From Lenzites betulinus (lineage: Eukaryota; Basidiomycota; Agaricomycetes; Polyporales; Polyporaceae), in NCBI GenBank assembly GCA_022264855.1, contig JABYQU010000021.1, forward strand, positions 62,001 through 126,000: a stretch of 64,000 nucleotides of DNA, given 5' to 3'. Below the pieces are notes generated by a model. It saw only the letters and a program-made list of their open reading frames with translations. It had not been told where the DNA came from and did not search any database. The position numbers and the translations under genes were made by a program. The number at the start of each line of letters is the position of its first letter. Within the stretch, counting starts at the first letter, position 1. Shown here piece by piece: positions 45,640 through 59,198 of the stretch.

Positions 45640-46488
45640 ATGGCTTCTAGTCACGATGAAGATGCGAACTCCGTGGCCGTCCAGCTTGCTGGGCTGGACC
45701 TCACCAATTTGTACGGCTCGATAGACAAACACAAGTGAGCGTGTGTATGTGCGTGTAGTCCTGACCGGGAATGTGACGAGCCAAGCGTGCACGGTTTGAA
45801 CCTGACCGTCCCAGAAGATGCGCAGAACATCATCAAGCCGTGGGATGAGCGCGAGGACACCTCCAAGTTCGCCGAGTCGGGCGTCGACGATCAAGTACTT
45901 CACCGTGCCCGCATCGTAGTGCCGCCATCTATTCTGACACCCTGGATATCCGGATAGGTCATCATACACGTTCCGTTCACGCAGAACGTCCGTCTGCGTT
46001 CCGTCCTGCTGAAATTAGGTGCGTCCATCGCTCATGCGTGCGTGTCCCACCGCTGATCCCACCCAACAGGGAGGGGCGAGATGACGCCCCGGAGGCTGCG
46101 GATATACGCGAACCGCACAACCATCGTCGATTTCTCCGAGGCAGAGGACATCACGCCGCAGCTCAATATCAGCTTGCTCCAGGGCGAGGTCGCCGTGCAC
46201 GAATACCCGCTGCGCGCGGCGTCATTCGCGAATGTCCACTCCCTTTCGCTCTTCTTCGTAAGTCCACCCACCCCGTCCCAGTAGAGATACGTCTGACCGT
46301 CATCCCAGAGCGAATCGGTAGGCGGCGATATGCTGCGCTTATATTACATCGGCTTCCGGGGTGACAGTCGCTCACAGCGCAAGGATGGAACTGAGAAGCT
46401 GGAGGTCCCTGCAGCTAATGCCGCTGACACACAGTTGATAGATCGTCTTCAGGAGAAGTCTGGAGGCCAGCAAACGACCGCAAGGTAG
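45640..46488 (+). CDS. PITH-domain protein
   Basis: About 206 residues from five exons. ATG 45640 (MASSHDEDANSVAVQLAGLD), introns 45735-45785, 45895-45957, 46019-46069 and 46258-46308. The PITH/DUF1000 domain reads LNLTVPEDAQNIIKPWDERE, VIIHVPFTQNVRLRSVLLKL, MTPRRLRIYANRTTIVDFSE and LRLYYIGFRGD. PITH domains mediate binding to the 26S proteasome in thioredoxin-like protein 1, and stand-alone PITH proteins such as PITHD1 are widespread. No thioredoxin domain is present here. It ends QQTTAR, TAG 46486-46488. Confidence 0.92.
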
Positions 46489-47151
46489 ACGAGGCCGAAT
46501 AGAGAACGATATGTACTATCACATACAACTGTAACTCGTGTGCGATATGAGGAGTTTGCTTGTTCACAATGCCTAGTATGGAACCGTCTTCTACCCCAAA
46601 ACAGCACGGAGCACAACTACACAAGCACTGCGGCGAAGCTCATATATCACGCAGCACACGCAAGATATGGAGTGAGCATAAGCGCATATGGCATATTGAA
46701 AGACAAGAAGACGCATACAGCGTGCCCGCTAAGGGGGTCGTCGTAAAACTACAAATGAGGCGGACGTGCGTCGCAGTCCGCTGCGGAAGATACACGGTTC
46801 TACCGAGATAAAGATAGAAAAACAGTCGTGGGTGCGTACGTGGCGTTGTGTCGTTGGCGTGCGGGGATATGAAGGAAACGTGGAGCGGTGGTGGTACACA
46901 GTACAATGCGTGAAGCCGAGAAGAATGCCAGTGAGATGAAAATGCGGATGCAGAAATGCGGGATGGGATGATGATGTGGATGCCAGCGTGAATGTGAATG
47001 TGTATGAAGGATGCGACAGTACTATGACAGATGGTGGTCGAAGAAAATGTGCCAATGCGGATGCGAGAATGCGATAGTACAACAAACAAAATGCGGGTAG
47101 GATAACTTACTCAGGGGGAGCGGTGCGCGTCAGCCCAGCCAGGAGCGAGAG
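46489..47151. other. convergent intergenic region
   Basis: Lies between the 3' ends of the PITH gene (+) and the kinase gene (-). The 46850-47100 part is a GATG/GAATG-like purine-rich low-complexity stretch. No gene was seen. Confidence 0.45.
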
Positions 47152-49656
47152 TCACGATGAAGGTAGCACGGCCGCAAACAACTTTCCGGGGGAGAACCAG
47201 TCGCGCGCGGACCGGAGGCGCTTGCGCCTCGGCTGCGCGTCCTCGGTGAGCGTGGTGTGCGTCGGGTGGAGACCCTCCTTCTCCACGCGCGCGGGCCCTG
47301 CCAGGTGCGGCGTCGTGGGCGGCAGGCACATGTACGGCTGCGGCTCGGGCGACGCGGACGTCGACGCGGAGAGCACCCAGTTTGCCGTGGGGGGAGGCTT
47401 CGGGGGAGACTGGGCCGGGCTGAGACGTGCCTTGCCGCGTCCGGGCGAGCGCGAGTACGAGCGACGGCGGGCGGGAGACGAGGAGCGGCGAGGGAACGCG
47501 AGGCGGATGGGGTTCAAGAAGCTCGACGTGCGCGTCTTGCGGTCAGCACGCGAGTGCGTCGCGATCGTCGTGCGCAGCGGGAGCGGCGGCGGCCCCGCGA
47601 CGATCTTCGGCGAGAGCTTCTCCGGCATCGAGCGCGGCGACGACGACGTCCCCGACGAGCCGAAGGAGAACGCGGGCCAGGGCACGGACTCGGGCTGCGA
47701 GGACGACTGGGCAGTCGTCGCGGTGACGGTGAAGAACGAGAACGCGGGCGTGTGCGTCGTGGACGCACCAGCCTGTGGCGAGGGGTTGAGCCACGAGCAC
47801 AGCCGTTGCCAGCTGACGTCCGAGTCTTGCGATTGCGCGGGGGCCGCGCCTCTTCTGTCTCGCCGAGGTCGAGCCCAAGAACCGGGGACTCTGGGCGCGG
47901 AGAGGAGGGTCCTCGTCGTACGGGGTGTGGATGTCCGGGTACTCGTCCATGTCGTGGTCCTCGGTCGCGGGGGTGATCATCATACCCATGTCCTCGCGCG
48001 AGTCGCCGTACGGCGACACCTTCGCGGTCGGGATCGAGCTCGGTGCGAGCGGCGAGTACACGTAGCCGTCCCAGTTGGGTGAGAGCGCGGACTCCAACGC
48101 CGTGTGCATCGACGATGCGGTCGCAGACAGCATCGTGACGCTGTTGTCGTAGTACTCGGGCCGGAAGCCGTCGGTGTTGACGGTGAGCACGAGCTTCGGG
48201 CGCACTTGCTGCAGATGACCCCAGTCGCTGTTCGCGTGCGGGGTTACCGGCGGGGACGGGATTGAGGGCGAGGAAGACAGAACAGAGTACGCTGACGCGG
48301 GGCTGTGTCCGGGGGTCTGGAGGGCCTCGAAGAGCTTCGTTGTAGTGTATACGGCCGAGTCTGGGCCGGGGGACATGGAGCGCGATAGACTGGGGGACCC
48401 GGAATGCGAGCGGGAGACGGAGCGGGAGCGTGAGTACGCGGAGGCGGAGGCAGCGGAGGCCGCGCGGTCGTGCGCACGGAAGGAGAACGAGTTGGACCAC
48501 GAGGAGTCCTTGGCGGTCGAGCGCTCGCGGGCGAAGACCATCTGGGAGTCTGAGCCGTTGCTCCAAGCGGAAGTGAACTCCTCCTGGGGTTCCTGCTCTG
48601 GAAGCTCCTGCGGCTCGAGGTCGGCCTCCGCAGATGAGTCGCTGTCTGGATCCGCGCGAAGTCCTGCCTCCCAGGGGCACCGCGCCATACTGTCCTCGAA
48701 GATGACGTCGGGAGAGTAGAAGTTGTCGATCGCCTTGAGCGCGTGGCGCATCTCCCGAAGGGTGATACGGTGCCTCCAGTCGACCTCGAGGGTGCGCGTG
48801 ATGAGAACGTTGACCTCCTTGGAGATCGGAAGCACGGTCGGGAGGAAGTGCGTGGGGTCCTTCAGGTACGCCTGGAAGGTGCAGTCGTCGGCGGACGCGG
48901 ACTTCCACGGGTTGCGGCCGGTGATCAGGTTGAGGAGGATGATGCCTAGCGACCAGACGTCATTGAACAAAGGCGAATAGCTTCGCGTGGGCGCGAAGAC
49001 GCCACCCTGACATTCTGATACATGGGTAAGCGAAAATGCAAACGTAAAATGGCAGAAGGTAGCTTACCCGGACTCATGTGGTACACGCTGCCCGTGCGGA
49101 ACTCGGTGCTCATGCGCTCCGTAGTCGCAAGGCCAAAGTCGGTTATGGCGAGCCGCAGGCCGCCTTCGAAGCATAGGATATTCTCGGGCTTCAAGTCGCG
49201 ATGATAGATATTGAGGGAGTGGCAGTATTCGACTGCGTCGAGCAGCTGAAGAAAGACCTCCTTGATAAGTGCGTTATTGCCAAGATAACGTCGCTGGTGC
49301 AGAATCTGAGTGAAAAGGTCGCCGTCGGAGCAGTACTCCATCACGATGTAGGTGTATTGATAGTCCTCGACCACGCGGTGGAGGGTGACAACGTTCGGGT
49401 GGCCAGAGGCGAGCTGGTGAAGCGCGATCTCGCGCATATGTAGCTGGCGTTGGCGGGTGGCGCTGCGCTTGTTGGAGTGGGGAAGGCACTTGACGGCGTA
49501 CGACGTCGGATTTGACGAGAAAGTGTCGATCGCACGGTAGACGATACCGTACCCGCCGTACCCAAGAATCTCGACCAGCTGAAGTGCGCCATTGTCGATG
49601 ATGGTCCCGAGCGCCGGGGGAACGGGCGAGGTTGGGGATTGTGATGAGGTGACCAT
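47152..49656 (-). CDS. Ser/Thr protein kinase, Ran1/Pat1-like
   Basis: Start 49656 (MVTSSQSPTSPVPPALG). The kinase domain covers about residues 20-300: glycine loop LGYGGYGIVYRA, lysine in YAVKCLP, catalytic loop HRDLKPENIL, DFGLA, then after an intron near 49062-49018 the segment FNDVWSLGIILLNLITGRNP. A long Ser/Pro-rich C-terminal region follows. A probable intron near 47930-47862 (GTACGA...GACAG) restores the frame into AQSQDSDVSWQRLCSW and on to the end LFAAVLPSS (stop 47152). Without it two overlapping frames give Arg-rich nonsense. The total is about 790 residues. The kinase domain layout resembles fungal Ran1/Pat1 kinases that restrain mating and meiosis; the assignment is by general resemblance. 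Confidence 0.85.
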
Positions 49657-51880
49657 GGCGGCGGGAGAGGGCGGCGAGGGGGAGAGGGAAGAGTGGTGAG
49701 CGAAGAGCTCGTAGCTTGATGCTCGCAGAGCGGTGAGGAGGACCCGGGGCAGAGCGGAGGAGGGTCGAGCGGGTCCTTATAGAGTGCCACAATAACGTGA
49801 CTGGGGGGCCGGCACGGGCGTGTTTACCATGAGGCACTGATCGTTCAGGCTACACGGAGGCAAACAAGCGCTGTCGGATGGTGCTGAGAAATAGACCCGG
49901 CCTCAAGTCAGAACGTTCGAAGATACGGCTGTTGATCCTGCCCGTCTGCGTGTCCCCGCCGCACAATGCAGCAGTGCCGCGTTTTATGAACGGCTAGCGC
50001 GAGCGTGCGATCGATATGAGTCGACGGTCTGAGGAGCGGTGGCGCGCGCTCCCGCCGAGCCCGAGTTTCAGCCCTCATTCCGAGGAATATCAGACTGTGC
50101 TATGGATGAATTAGCAGGTCCGGCACAAGAGATGGAGTTCGTAGAATTGACGGAGGACGACGGGGAGAGCCAAAAGGAGACACTCACAGCTGATTGTACG
50201 CCGAGATCACATCGGCGCCCCATATCTAGATCGGTAAGATCTGTGCACCCGCTCGTCTCTGATTCGCCCCGAGCGCGCTCTGCTCAAGCAGCCTGGACGC
50301 ATCTTCTCAGGAGCTCGGGGCGGAGGTGTGGGACCCACAGTGCCCAGAGCACGCCCAGATATGCACCTTCAATGTCGCAGATGAGATGGGGTGCAAAGTA
50401 GCGCCACGTTTTATGACAACCCGGTCCGTCTCGCTATCTCTGGAGAGTGGCTGCTTACCTTCGGAGATTTCACGACTGCGGCTTGTGCTGGTGCCTTTCC
50501 TCTGTGCCGTGCGGAGGAAGTCCGATAAATGACCCCTCTCAGCTCACCAGATTTACTTAAGGGGTAAGCTGGGCTGTGATACACCTGCAATGGCCGTTGT
50601 CAGAGGGACCATTGCACATATGAGAGTGGAAGAGCAGTGCTTACCCGTACTTCCGATCATACTGGTGACAACTTTCACCCATTCACTTTCACGTCATAGA
50701 CGATGTTTGTTTACCGTAGTCATACCCTGCTACCTTTCGACGTAAGAATACGCGGTCTACATGGCGGAGCTCTGTCGTCCAAGCACAACCTACTATGCGC
50801 GCAGGAACGATCTGCGCCCACGCACTCTGTCAGTCCACCCTGACCTGAGAACTGTGTCGGCGAAAGAAGGAATCCCGAAAGGGTCAAGGTAATGTCCGCC
50901 AAGCGCCTGATGTGCGCGTTTGGGGCCCACAGACTAATGGCCTAGGTTTTGCACTGCCCATAACACGCAGTCGAATATAGAACATTCTTGAAGTGCCGAT
51001 AGCAGCAGCGGGTGGATCCTCTGTATCCGGATCATGGCCAACGAGGCAGGTCCCCGGGAGCCTGTGCACGAACGATAAGCCCCCGAGACAACATGTGTAC
51101 ATCTGCGCTTGTATTGAACTCACCGTGATCAGTCCCGCAGGCCCACGGCATGTCATTTCCGGGCATCGCCCGGAGTTCGTTCCCGAACGGCCGCGCAGGC
51201 CTGACAGAACCATAGTCACTGGGACTGGGGGCTCTCAGAAGTCCGGTCAGTAGGGCCAAGGCACCGATTGAGGGTGCGAGCAGAGAATGGGAAGGCGGAG
51301 AAGACGTCGCGTGTGATAGGCCCACAAGACTGCACGGGACGGTCTGCTGGTGTGCTCTCTAACATGCACAATCAACGCACGCAACAGAGCGTACCGATAT
51401 CCGATGCCTGAAGCCTGGAAGGTGCACGTTAGCATGTTATCGCAGACGTATGCTGTGAAGCAGTATCACTCACCGAAAGCTGCATGCATGCGTGATGCAC
51501 AATCCGCGTGCACTGTGCAGTGTACTGTATCCGCTACCGAGTCTCGCGACCGGCATGCATGAGCATGCACAAAAGGCGTTGTGGTATTCAACCCATACCA
51601 GGATAAATCATTCGGGTCCTTCCTGAGGTACAGCCAATGGTGAGGTGGGTATCAGGCATGGCGGATGCGTGCGATGGAAGAGCTCGCGAGGTGGTTGAAG
51701 AGCAAAACGCGCGTGTCCGGGTTCCGCGCAGGGGACGCGCAGGGCGCTTATAGTCGATCGCGTTGTTCTCACGCGCACGTGTCATTAGGCGCCCATTCAC
51801 GAATTTCGGCTGCAAACGAAAGTCTTGCTGTTCTGCTTCCCGTGCGCACACACTACCTGACTGCTCATTCATATTCTTGT
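49657..51880. other. long intergenic region, no convincing gene
   Basis: 2.2 kb. The kinase promoter occupies the first few hundred bases. A plus-strand stretch near 50020-50110 reads RWRALPPSPSFSPHSEEYQT, but no continuation by splicing was found. The 51000-51325 open frames on both strands look like shadows. Confidence 0.35.
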
Positions 51881-53105
51881 ATGCGTCCATTCGCCCAATC
51901 TGCTCTAAAGCAATGGAGGCTGTTGGGGAGTCATCATTCTGTGCGCTTTGGCCCAAGGGAACGCCGATTCATCTCCAGCACACCGCAACGGCGCGCTGAG
52001 CCCAATCCCACCTCGGAAACGCCCCCTTCTACATCCACGGAGCCTAAGGGAAAGGAAAAGGCCCAGGATGTTGAACCAACCAAGCCACCGCCGAATGACG
52101 CGACTTTGCCTCTGTTGCAGCGACCTCTGGGTCTGCGGGACCGGCCGAAGGCCAAGAGTAAGTCATGGGAGGAGACCAAGGAGAAGTACATTGACCAGGA
52201 CAAGCGCATGGAGGAGCGAACGCATCTGTACGTGTCTCAGCGTGTTAGCTCTACTTCTGAATGCTCACACGAGTGCCTTACGCTGTAGTGCACGAGAAGC
52301 AGTGAGAGGACACTTCACGGACCTCAATAACACGCGGAGACACGGAGGGAAGACGTGGATTGCGCCGAAAGTTATGATCAGGGAAGATGTGAGTAGACCT
52401 AGGGCCTCCACCTGAAACCTGGCTCGTGTTATGTTATTCCACGATGCTAAGCTGGTTTGACCAGAAAGCTCTCTACTTTCCGGATATCTTCGGTACTCCG
52501 CTATCCGGTGGGGAGAAGGTACACACCACCGATCTCCTTGCGGGAAAGGTGTCCGTCGTCACTCTCTTGACGACTAGAATGTCTGAGGTGAGTCGTCCCC
52601 ACGTTCAACACACTCGTGTATGCACTAACCCCGGTCTCCTGAAGATCCAAACGGCGCAGTTTATCGAACCGACTCAAACGAGTTTTGGTGACCACCCGTT
52701 ATACCAACATGTGCAGATAAACCTGCAGGACAACCTCATCAAGTCGTTCCTGGTGTCTATCTTCGCCTCCAGCATTCGGAAGAGCGTTCCTCAGCCTCTA
52801 TGGCCGACATACCTCATTTCCAGTCAAAACATGGAGTACGCTCACTTTTGACTGCAACATCACGTCATACTGATGCGCATTCGCTTAGGTACTTGCGGGA
52901 GCCTCTCGGCCTTGCAAACCGACACGTCGGATACGTGTACCTCGTCGACCCGAAGTTGAAGATACGTTGGGCAGCCTGTGCAGACCCCAAAGCTGAAGAA
53001 ATTGCGGCGTTGAGGACATGTACCAGTGTTCTGCTCGGCAGATCGACGAAACCATCAGCTTCTACCGACGGTGATGTCCAGGAGTCGGCCCCGAAGTCAG
53101 CATGA
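51881..53105 (+). CDS. ATP10: mitochondrial ATP synthase assembly factor Atp10
   Basis: Start 51881 (MRPFAQSALKQWRLLGSHHS), an Arg-rich presequence, and the motif RRFISSTP. Exons follow: LQRPLGLRDRPKAKSKSWEE, REAVRGHFTDLNNTRRHGGK, ALYFPDIFGTPLSG, VSVVTLLTTRMSE, FGDHPLYQHVQINLQDNLIK, and YLREPLGLANRHVGYVYLVD. The C-terminus is KIRWAACADPKAEEIAAL, then a tail to TGA 53103-53105. This is the Atp10 family with the usual W-A-A-C/G-x-A ending. Its role is assembly of the Fo sector (Atp6 with the subunit-c ring) on the inner mitochondrial membrane. Confidence 0.93.
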
Positions 53106-53965
53106 ACGGCGTATCTTGCCCGTCGCGTTGCCAGCTGTCCTCCAGCGTCGAAGTGCTGGGCGCAACATGTGCGCGTCACCGCGACAATCCTACCGTTACA
53201 ATGTACACATATCCCTAACTACTGTTCTACCATTAAGTGTACCTTGTCTACACGTCATCTACGCGGTAATCTGGATCTGGACGATTGCTTTGAATGATGA
53301 AGATGCACTGCTCTCGGGCAATGCATCTTCTATTGTAAAGAGCATCGGTCTCCTTTTTAGGAAGTTGCCTGTTTTAGTAACAGTATCCTATCTCGCACCG
53401 CGCATCGAGTTTCCTCAACGCTACGAGTTCTGGGGAAGCATTTCCATTACAGGTGCGTACTCAGGGAACATGTGCCTGTATCTCCATTGGTATCACTAGA
53501 TAGATCATGCATACTCCATTCAATGTGCTCAGCCAACTGCGATGCCACGGGCGCTTATTGTAGCGGCCCCTCGCGGACGCTCTTCTATATATTGTGTTGG
53601 TCTTCATTTATCTGTGAGTGATCCAGAGTAAGTACAAGGGGTGTCTTGGGCTCTGTATCTCTGCATGTGAGCGCATTCCGGTGGCCCGTGGTGCGAGCAG
53701 GGTGAAACAGGCGCCCATAGTTGATGCGCCTGTACGGCGGTTTAACCGCGCCACCGACGCGTCGCGGCGTCGCGGTCGCGTTCGCTGCGTCGCTCACGCT
53801 CGGCGTCGGCGATCTCAACGGTAAAATCGGTAAAATGAGATCAATGTTTCTAGGACTTACGGCGGCACCGACGGATCGGCCGCCGCCCCCGCCACCCCCG
53901 CCGCAATTGCGAGCAATCGGCAGCCTGCTCACCCAGTCCGCCTGCCGCCCTCTGTCTCTCCTCAG
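53106..53965. other. intergenic, probable left flank of the Helitron
   Basis: GC-rich with a (CCGCC)n-like run near 53880-53905 and local palindromic words (gcgtcgcggcgtcgcgg). No gene. The 5' Helitron terminus (TC) should be in or near this interval, but I could not fix it. Confidence 0.35.
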
Positions 53966-56900
53966 ATGGTTGCAACCTCAATGACATTAGGAACACCTTC
54001 CGTCTGTGCGGAGAGTGCCAGGCATGCTGAACAGCATCGTAATTCAGTCCGCCAGAGGTCGCGATGCTTACGGGAGGAAGAACAAGACCTTCCCCGGCGC
54101 AGTCCAGTGGGACTCGGAGCTGCAGGGGAAAATCTCCCGCCCTCCCCTCCTGCAACACCCAGTGAGCTGCGCACTGTGCCGTCCTCAGTGTACCTTCCGC
54201 CACAATACAACCCAGCTGAGAATGGGGCAGTAGGGGTTTCTCGCGCACCCTTCCGCAACCGTCAACCTCGGGCCCCTCGCAATGGACAAATCCGGTTTGT
54301 GCCATACGTTACTGTAGGACATTCAAATCCTTCAGCCAGTATACAGGAGACTGGAACAAATGGTAAGTCTTTATTCCAAGTTACTGTCGTCACAGTGTGG
54401 TAAAGATTACTATAATTGCTGGCAGAGCACCGTAGTTTGCAATCCCAGCAAGCCCAGTCGGATTTACAACAGCAGAGGACCTTTCTCCTCTACTCAGGAC
54501 TAGAAGGTCGATTCGAGCGTCAGCATGACATACGGCATACAGGTGCAGTTGTAGTGTAATTTATCACGGGCTGGCTCAGTTCACTGACAATGCTGTAGAT
54601 CTCCGTGCCCCTCTCCCTACGCCACCTTCCACCAATCCTGGGGTCTCTGTACGCCATGCCCGTACTGGATCTCAGGATGAAGATACTGAACACGCTCGCA
54701 TGCCTGTTGGGAATCGTGTCACCATCAGTCCACCTCCTGCGGACAGGCCTGCCACTGCACCCGGTGTTGCTCCTGCCGCTGTGTTGGCAAATCAGAATCC
54801 TAACGGTATGTTCTGCATTTTAATTCACGATGCGAATGTTTGCTAACAGTCCAACAGCACAGAATATTGCACCAGCATGTAGTGCACATGCACTTCCCCC
54901 CCTTGCACGCAGGCCATACCGTGAACACGATATCACACGCCATGATCTAGGGCACATGGATATAGAGTGCCCATTCTGCCATGCGCTCCACTGGGCAGCA
55001 GAGCGACTTACGAGCAGCTCAGCTACGCATCCGCGCTTTGGTCTGTGCTGCGATAGTGGTCAAGTGAATCTTCCGCCATGCCCTGATCCTCCGCTCGCCC
55101 TCCGCAACCTTTACACAGGTGACTCCCCACAAGCACGAGAATTCAGAGACAACATACGGCAGTATAATGCGGCATTTGCCTTCACATCGCTCGGTGTCGA
55201 AATTGACGAGGCAATCAATCAGCACAGTGGCCGTGCACCGTATGTGTTTCGCATTCATGGAGAACTCTGTCATCTATCTGGTGCTCTCCTGCCTGCTGAA
55301 GGGCGCTCTCCTGTCTTTTCACAGCTTTACATCTTTGACCCACGTATGGCGCTACAAGAACGCACTCGACGGAACAGCAACCTACGTGAGGATACACTAC
55401 GGCGCCTCCAGCAAATGCTCCTCGCATCGCACCGCTATGCTCAAGTGTACAAGCATGCATATGAGGTCCTCTCTCTGCATGATGACTCCGCTGATGTGTC
55501 TGTGCGCTTAGTGGCCAATACTGAACACGACCGTCGCCGATACAACCTCCCAACTGCCGATGATGTGGCAGTGGTACTTCCTGGAATGGGAGAGCCGCCA
55601 GCTGGATCTACCGGCCGGGACATCATTCTTCGTCGGCGTGCAGGTCCACTGCAGCGCATCAGTGAGACGCACCCTGCCTACTCCCCTCTTCAGTACACGC
55701 TCCTTTTCCCCTTTGGCACGCACGGGTGGCACTGGGATCTGCGACTTGAGGATGGCCGCCGCCGCTTATCACAAACAAGGTTTTATGCCTACCAGATACA
55801 AGTATGGCCTTCATCAGCTACTGCGTTATTTGACAAGGGTAATTCTAATGGTACAATTCTGTCCAGGTACGCCACGACGAGTTTTCCACAGTACTGCGAG
55901 GTGGACGCCTGTTTCAGCAATATATTGTCGACATGTGGGCCTCAGCCGAGCAGAGCAGGCTTCGATACCTACGTGACCACCAATCCCAGCTTCGGGCTGC
56001 AGTTTACAGTGGCCTCGAAGACGCTCTACGCGGCGGTCAGGATGTAAGCCTTAGTGATCTTGGACAACTTATCGTACTCCCGTCCTCCTTCACGGCGAGC
56101 CCTCGATACATGCAACAGCTGTTTCAGGACGGCATGGCGATTGCACGCTATTTTCACAGCATCGACCTCTTCCTCACGATGACAGCCAATCCACGCTGGC
56201 CCGAGATTGAGCGAGAGCTTTTTCCAGGACAGGATCCCAGTGACCGACCTGACCTCATCGCTCGGGTGTTCAACCTCAAGAAGAACGCCCTCATCCGGGA
56301 GATCATTCGTGACGGGATCTTTGGCCACGCGGTTGCACATATCTACACCATTGAGTTTCAGAAACGCGGTCTTCCTCACATGCACCTCCTCATCTTTCTT
56401 GACCGCCGTGACAAACTCCTGGATCCTGCTGCTGTGGACTCTGCTATCCGAGCGACATGGCCTGACCCAGACCAGGAACCCCTCCTATTCGAGACAGTCA
56501 AGGCTCGCATGGTTCATGGCCCTTGCGGGGTGTTCAATCCGTCAGCTCCCTGCATGCAGGATGGGAGGTGTACGAAGCACTACCCCAGGTCGTTCCAGGA
56601 ACACACTTCGCTGAACCAGGATGGATACCCCCTCTATCGGCGCCCTGACGATGGTCGGGCGTATATGGTCAATCGGCATATGGTTGACAACCGTTGGATT
56701 GTGCCGTATAACCCCTATCTTCTGGTGCGCTACAACTGCCATATTAACGTTGAATGCTCAGTCACCTTCGCCTCGGTGAAGTACGTCACCAAGTACATCC
56801 ACAAGGGCCACGACCGTGGTACACTCGAGGTGCACCGACGCGATGAGATCAAGTCATACATCGACGCACGGTATGTCTCCGCACCAGAGGCTGTCTGGCG

Positions 56901-59198
56901 AACATTGCACTTTGATCTCCATGAGCAAAGCCCAGCCGTTGTCCGTCTCCAGATACATCTCCCAGGACAACATCTTGCTTTATACAACCCTGCGGAGGAC
57001 CCAGCTGTAGTTCTTGCCCGCGCCGCAAATGAACGCACCATGCTCACAGCGTTCTTCGAAGTGTGCGCAAGCGATGACCTCGGCCCAATCGCACGCCAGT
57101 ATACCTATCAAGAATTCCCACAATTCTTCGTTTGGCAGCAGCGTAACAAACGCTGGGTGCTGAGACAGCGTGGGTTTGCTCTGGGGAGGCTATACTTTGT
57201 CTCGCCGAATGCAGGCGAGCGCTTCTACCTCCGCCTCCTGCTCACTGTCGTGCGTGGCCCCACCTCCTTTGAAGCTTTGCGGACAGTCAACGGTGAAGTC
57301 TACCCCTCCTTTTATGCTGCCTGCTTGGCCCGTGGACTCCTTCAAGACGATGGTGAATGGCGTGAGTGTCTGCAAGAGGCCGCAGAGATGCAAACTGGCA
57401 CCAGGCTCCGCTATCTCTTCGCAACACTCCTCCAATTTTGCCAACCCGCACAACCAGATGTTCTTTGGCACGACTTCCGCCACCACATCTGTGATGACCT
57501 CCGCCATCGTCTGTCTACCCTTGGCCGGCCTAATGCATCTGAAGACGAGGTCTACGACTACGGGCTCTTCCTCCTCGACCGAGTGCTCCGTGAGCATGGC
57601 TCCTCCCTCTTGCAGTATCCCAGCATGCCCATTCCCGTGCGCAATTGGGGCGCAGAAGTGGAGAATGCATACATCGCTGAGCAGCTCGACTACGACCCGC
57701 AACAGCAGCAAGAACGAGCTCGGGAGCAGGAGGCATGCCTCAACGTAGGTCAGCGGGCTGCGTTCGAAAAGATAGTAAATGCAGTCACCAATGAGGAGCA
57801 TAAGATCTTCTTCATCCACGGCCCCGGCGGCACAGGGAAGACATTTCTCTATAGCACGTTATGTCATAAGGTATGGAAGTACCTTCTCCAGACTCCGGTG
57901 CAGTAATCTTATCGTGACACATCTTGGCAGATCCGGGGGGAGGGCTTAATTGTCCTGTGTGTTGCGTCTTCCGGCATTGCTGCGCTTCTTCTGGAAGGAG
58001 GCCGTACGGCCCACTCGATGTTCAAGATCCCCGTCGAAAGCCTGAGCTCGGAGTCAACATGTGCCATCCCTAAGGACAGCCCATATGCCGCCATGCTCCG
58101 ACGGGTGCGTCTCATCATATGGGATGAAGCTGCCAATCAACACCGCTGGGCACCGGAAGCTGTTGACCGAACTCTCCGTGATCTACTGAACAACGACCGC
58201 CCTTTTGGGGGATCACTGTTGTTTTTGGCGGTGATTTCCAGCAGATTCTTCCCGTCGTTGTGAAGGGATCTCGGGAGGACATTGTTGAGGCATCACTGCG
58301 ACGGTCTCATCTTTGGCAATACATCGAAGTTATCCACCTCCGCCAGAACATGAGGCTTGACCGCCATGAAGATAACAGTCACTTTGCTCAGTGGCTCCTA
58401 GACATCGGTCATGGACGCATCCACGAGCCTGACAACATGTCTGAAGTCCGTCTTCCTGATCACATGCTCCGCTGTTCTAATATAGACTCACTCATCGAGT
58501 CAGTCTATGACGGCGTTGCCTCAGACCCTCCTCCCCCACCTGACTACTTCCTCAACCGCACCATACTCTCTGCACGGAATGAAGATGTCGACGACCTCAA
58601 TCAGCGAGTGCTTGACTGTCTTGCAGGAGAGGAACAGGTATTCTACTCCGTTGACTCTGTCATCCTCGAATCAGGCGCAGATCAAGAACCAAACCTCGAC
58701 TACCCTGCAGAGTACCTGCGCTCCCTCAAGGCTTCCGGAATACCACTCGGAGAGCTGCATCTGAAGATCGGTTGCCCGGTCATCCTCCTTCGCAACCTGG
58801 CACCCTCACGTGGTCTCTGCAATGGGACTCGCATGATCATTCGTCGTATGTCAAGTCGAGTACTCGAGGTTGAGCTGATCGGCGGATCTCATCATGGAGA
58901 AATAGCTCTGTTACCTCGGATTGTTCTCAATCCTGCCTCGAACACTACCAGCTTTCCCTTCAAGCTCTCCCGACGTCAATTTCCCATCCGCCTTGCATTC
59001 GCAATGTCCATTAACAAGGCGCAGGGACAGTCGGTAAAGCATGTAGGGCTCGACCTCCGGATCCCTGTATTTTCTCATGGACAGTTATATGTTGCCCTGT
59101 CGCGTGCAAGCTCCCCTAGAAACATACAAGCTCTTTTACCTTACGATAATCTGGGTACTACGACAAATATTGTATATCCGGAAGTTCTGTTAGATTAG
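53966..59198 (+). pseudogene. Helitron Rep/helicase, frameshifted
   Basis: Rolling-circle transposase with several introns. The N-terminal part is disordered, then a zinc-binding region (DIECPFCHALHWAAER ... GLCCDSG) at 54950-55060. The Helitron N-terminal domain ends YSPLQYTLLFPFGTHG. Intron 55839-55891 joins LFDK to VLRGGRLFQQYIVDMWA. The HUH motif is GLPHMHLLIFL (CAC ATG CAC at 56377-56385), with the paired-Tyr region YVTKYIHKG near 56780. PIF1-like helicase: Walker A GPGGTGKT near 57822, intron 57871-57930, IIWDEAANQHRW, then INKAQGQSV and VALSRASS to LLD (stop by 59198). At 58205-58212 the frame breaks: PFGG and ITVVFGGDFQQILPVV are separated by a one-base shift in a run of five G. So the element is probably not autonomous now, unless this is a homopolymer error. 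Confidence 0.85.

Noticed and set aside
47123..48082. 319-codon plus-strand open frame
   Set aside because: Antisense shadow of the Ser/Pro-rich C-terminus of the kinase gene; composition is Arg/Gly/Ala-rich without motifs.
47514..48908. Arg-rich alternative C-terminus of the kinase
   Set aside because: Reading through gives low-complexity Arg/Ser; a plausible intron near 47930-47862 restores a normal frame.
53585..53932. Minus-strand frame with a poly-Gly stretch
   Set aside because: Poly-Gly comes from a GC-rich simple run; no start context, splice sites or homologous pattern.
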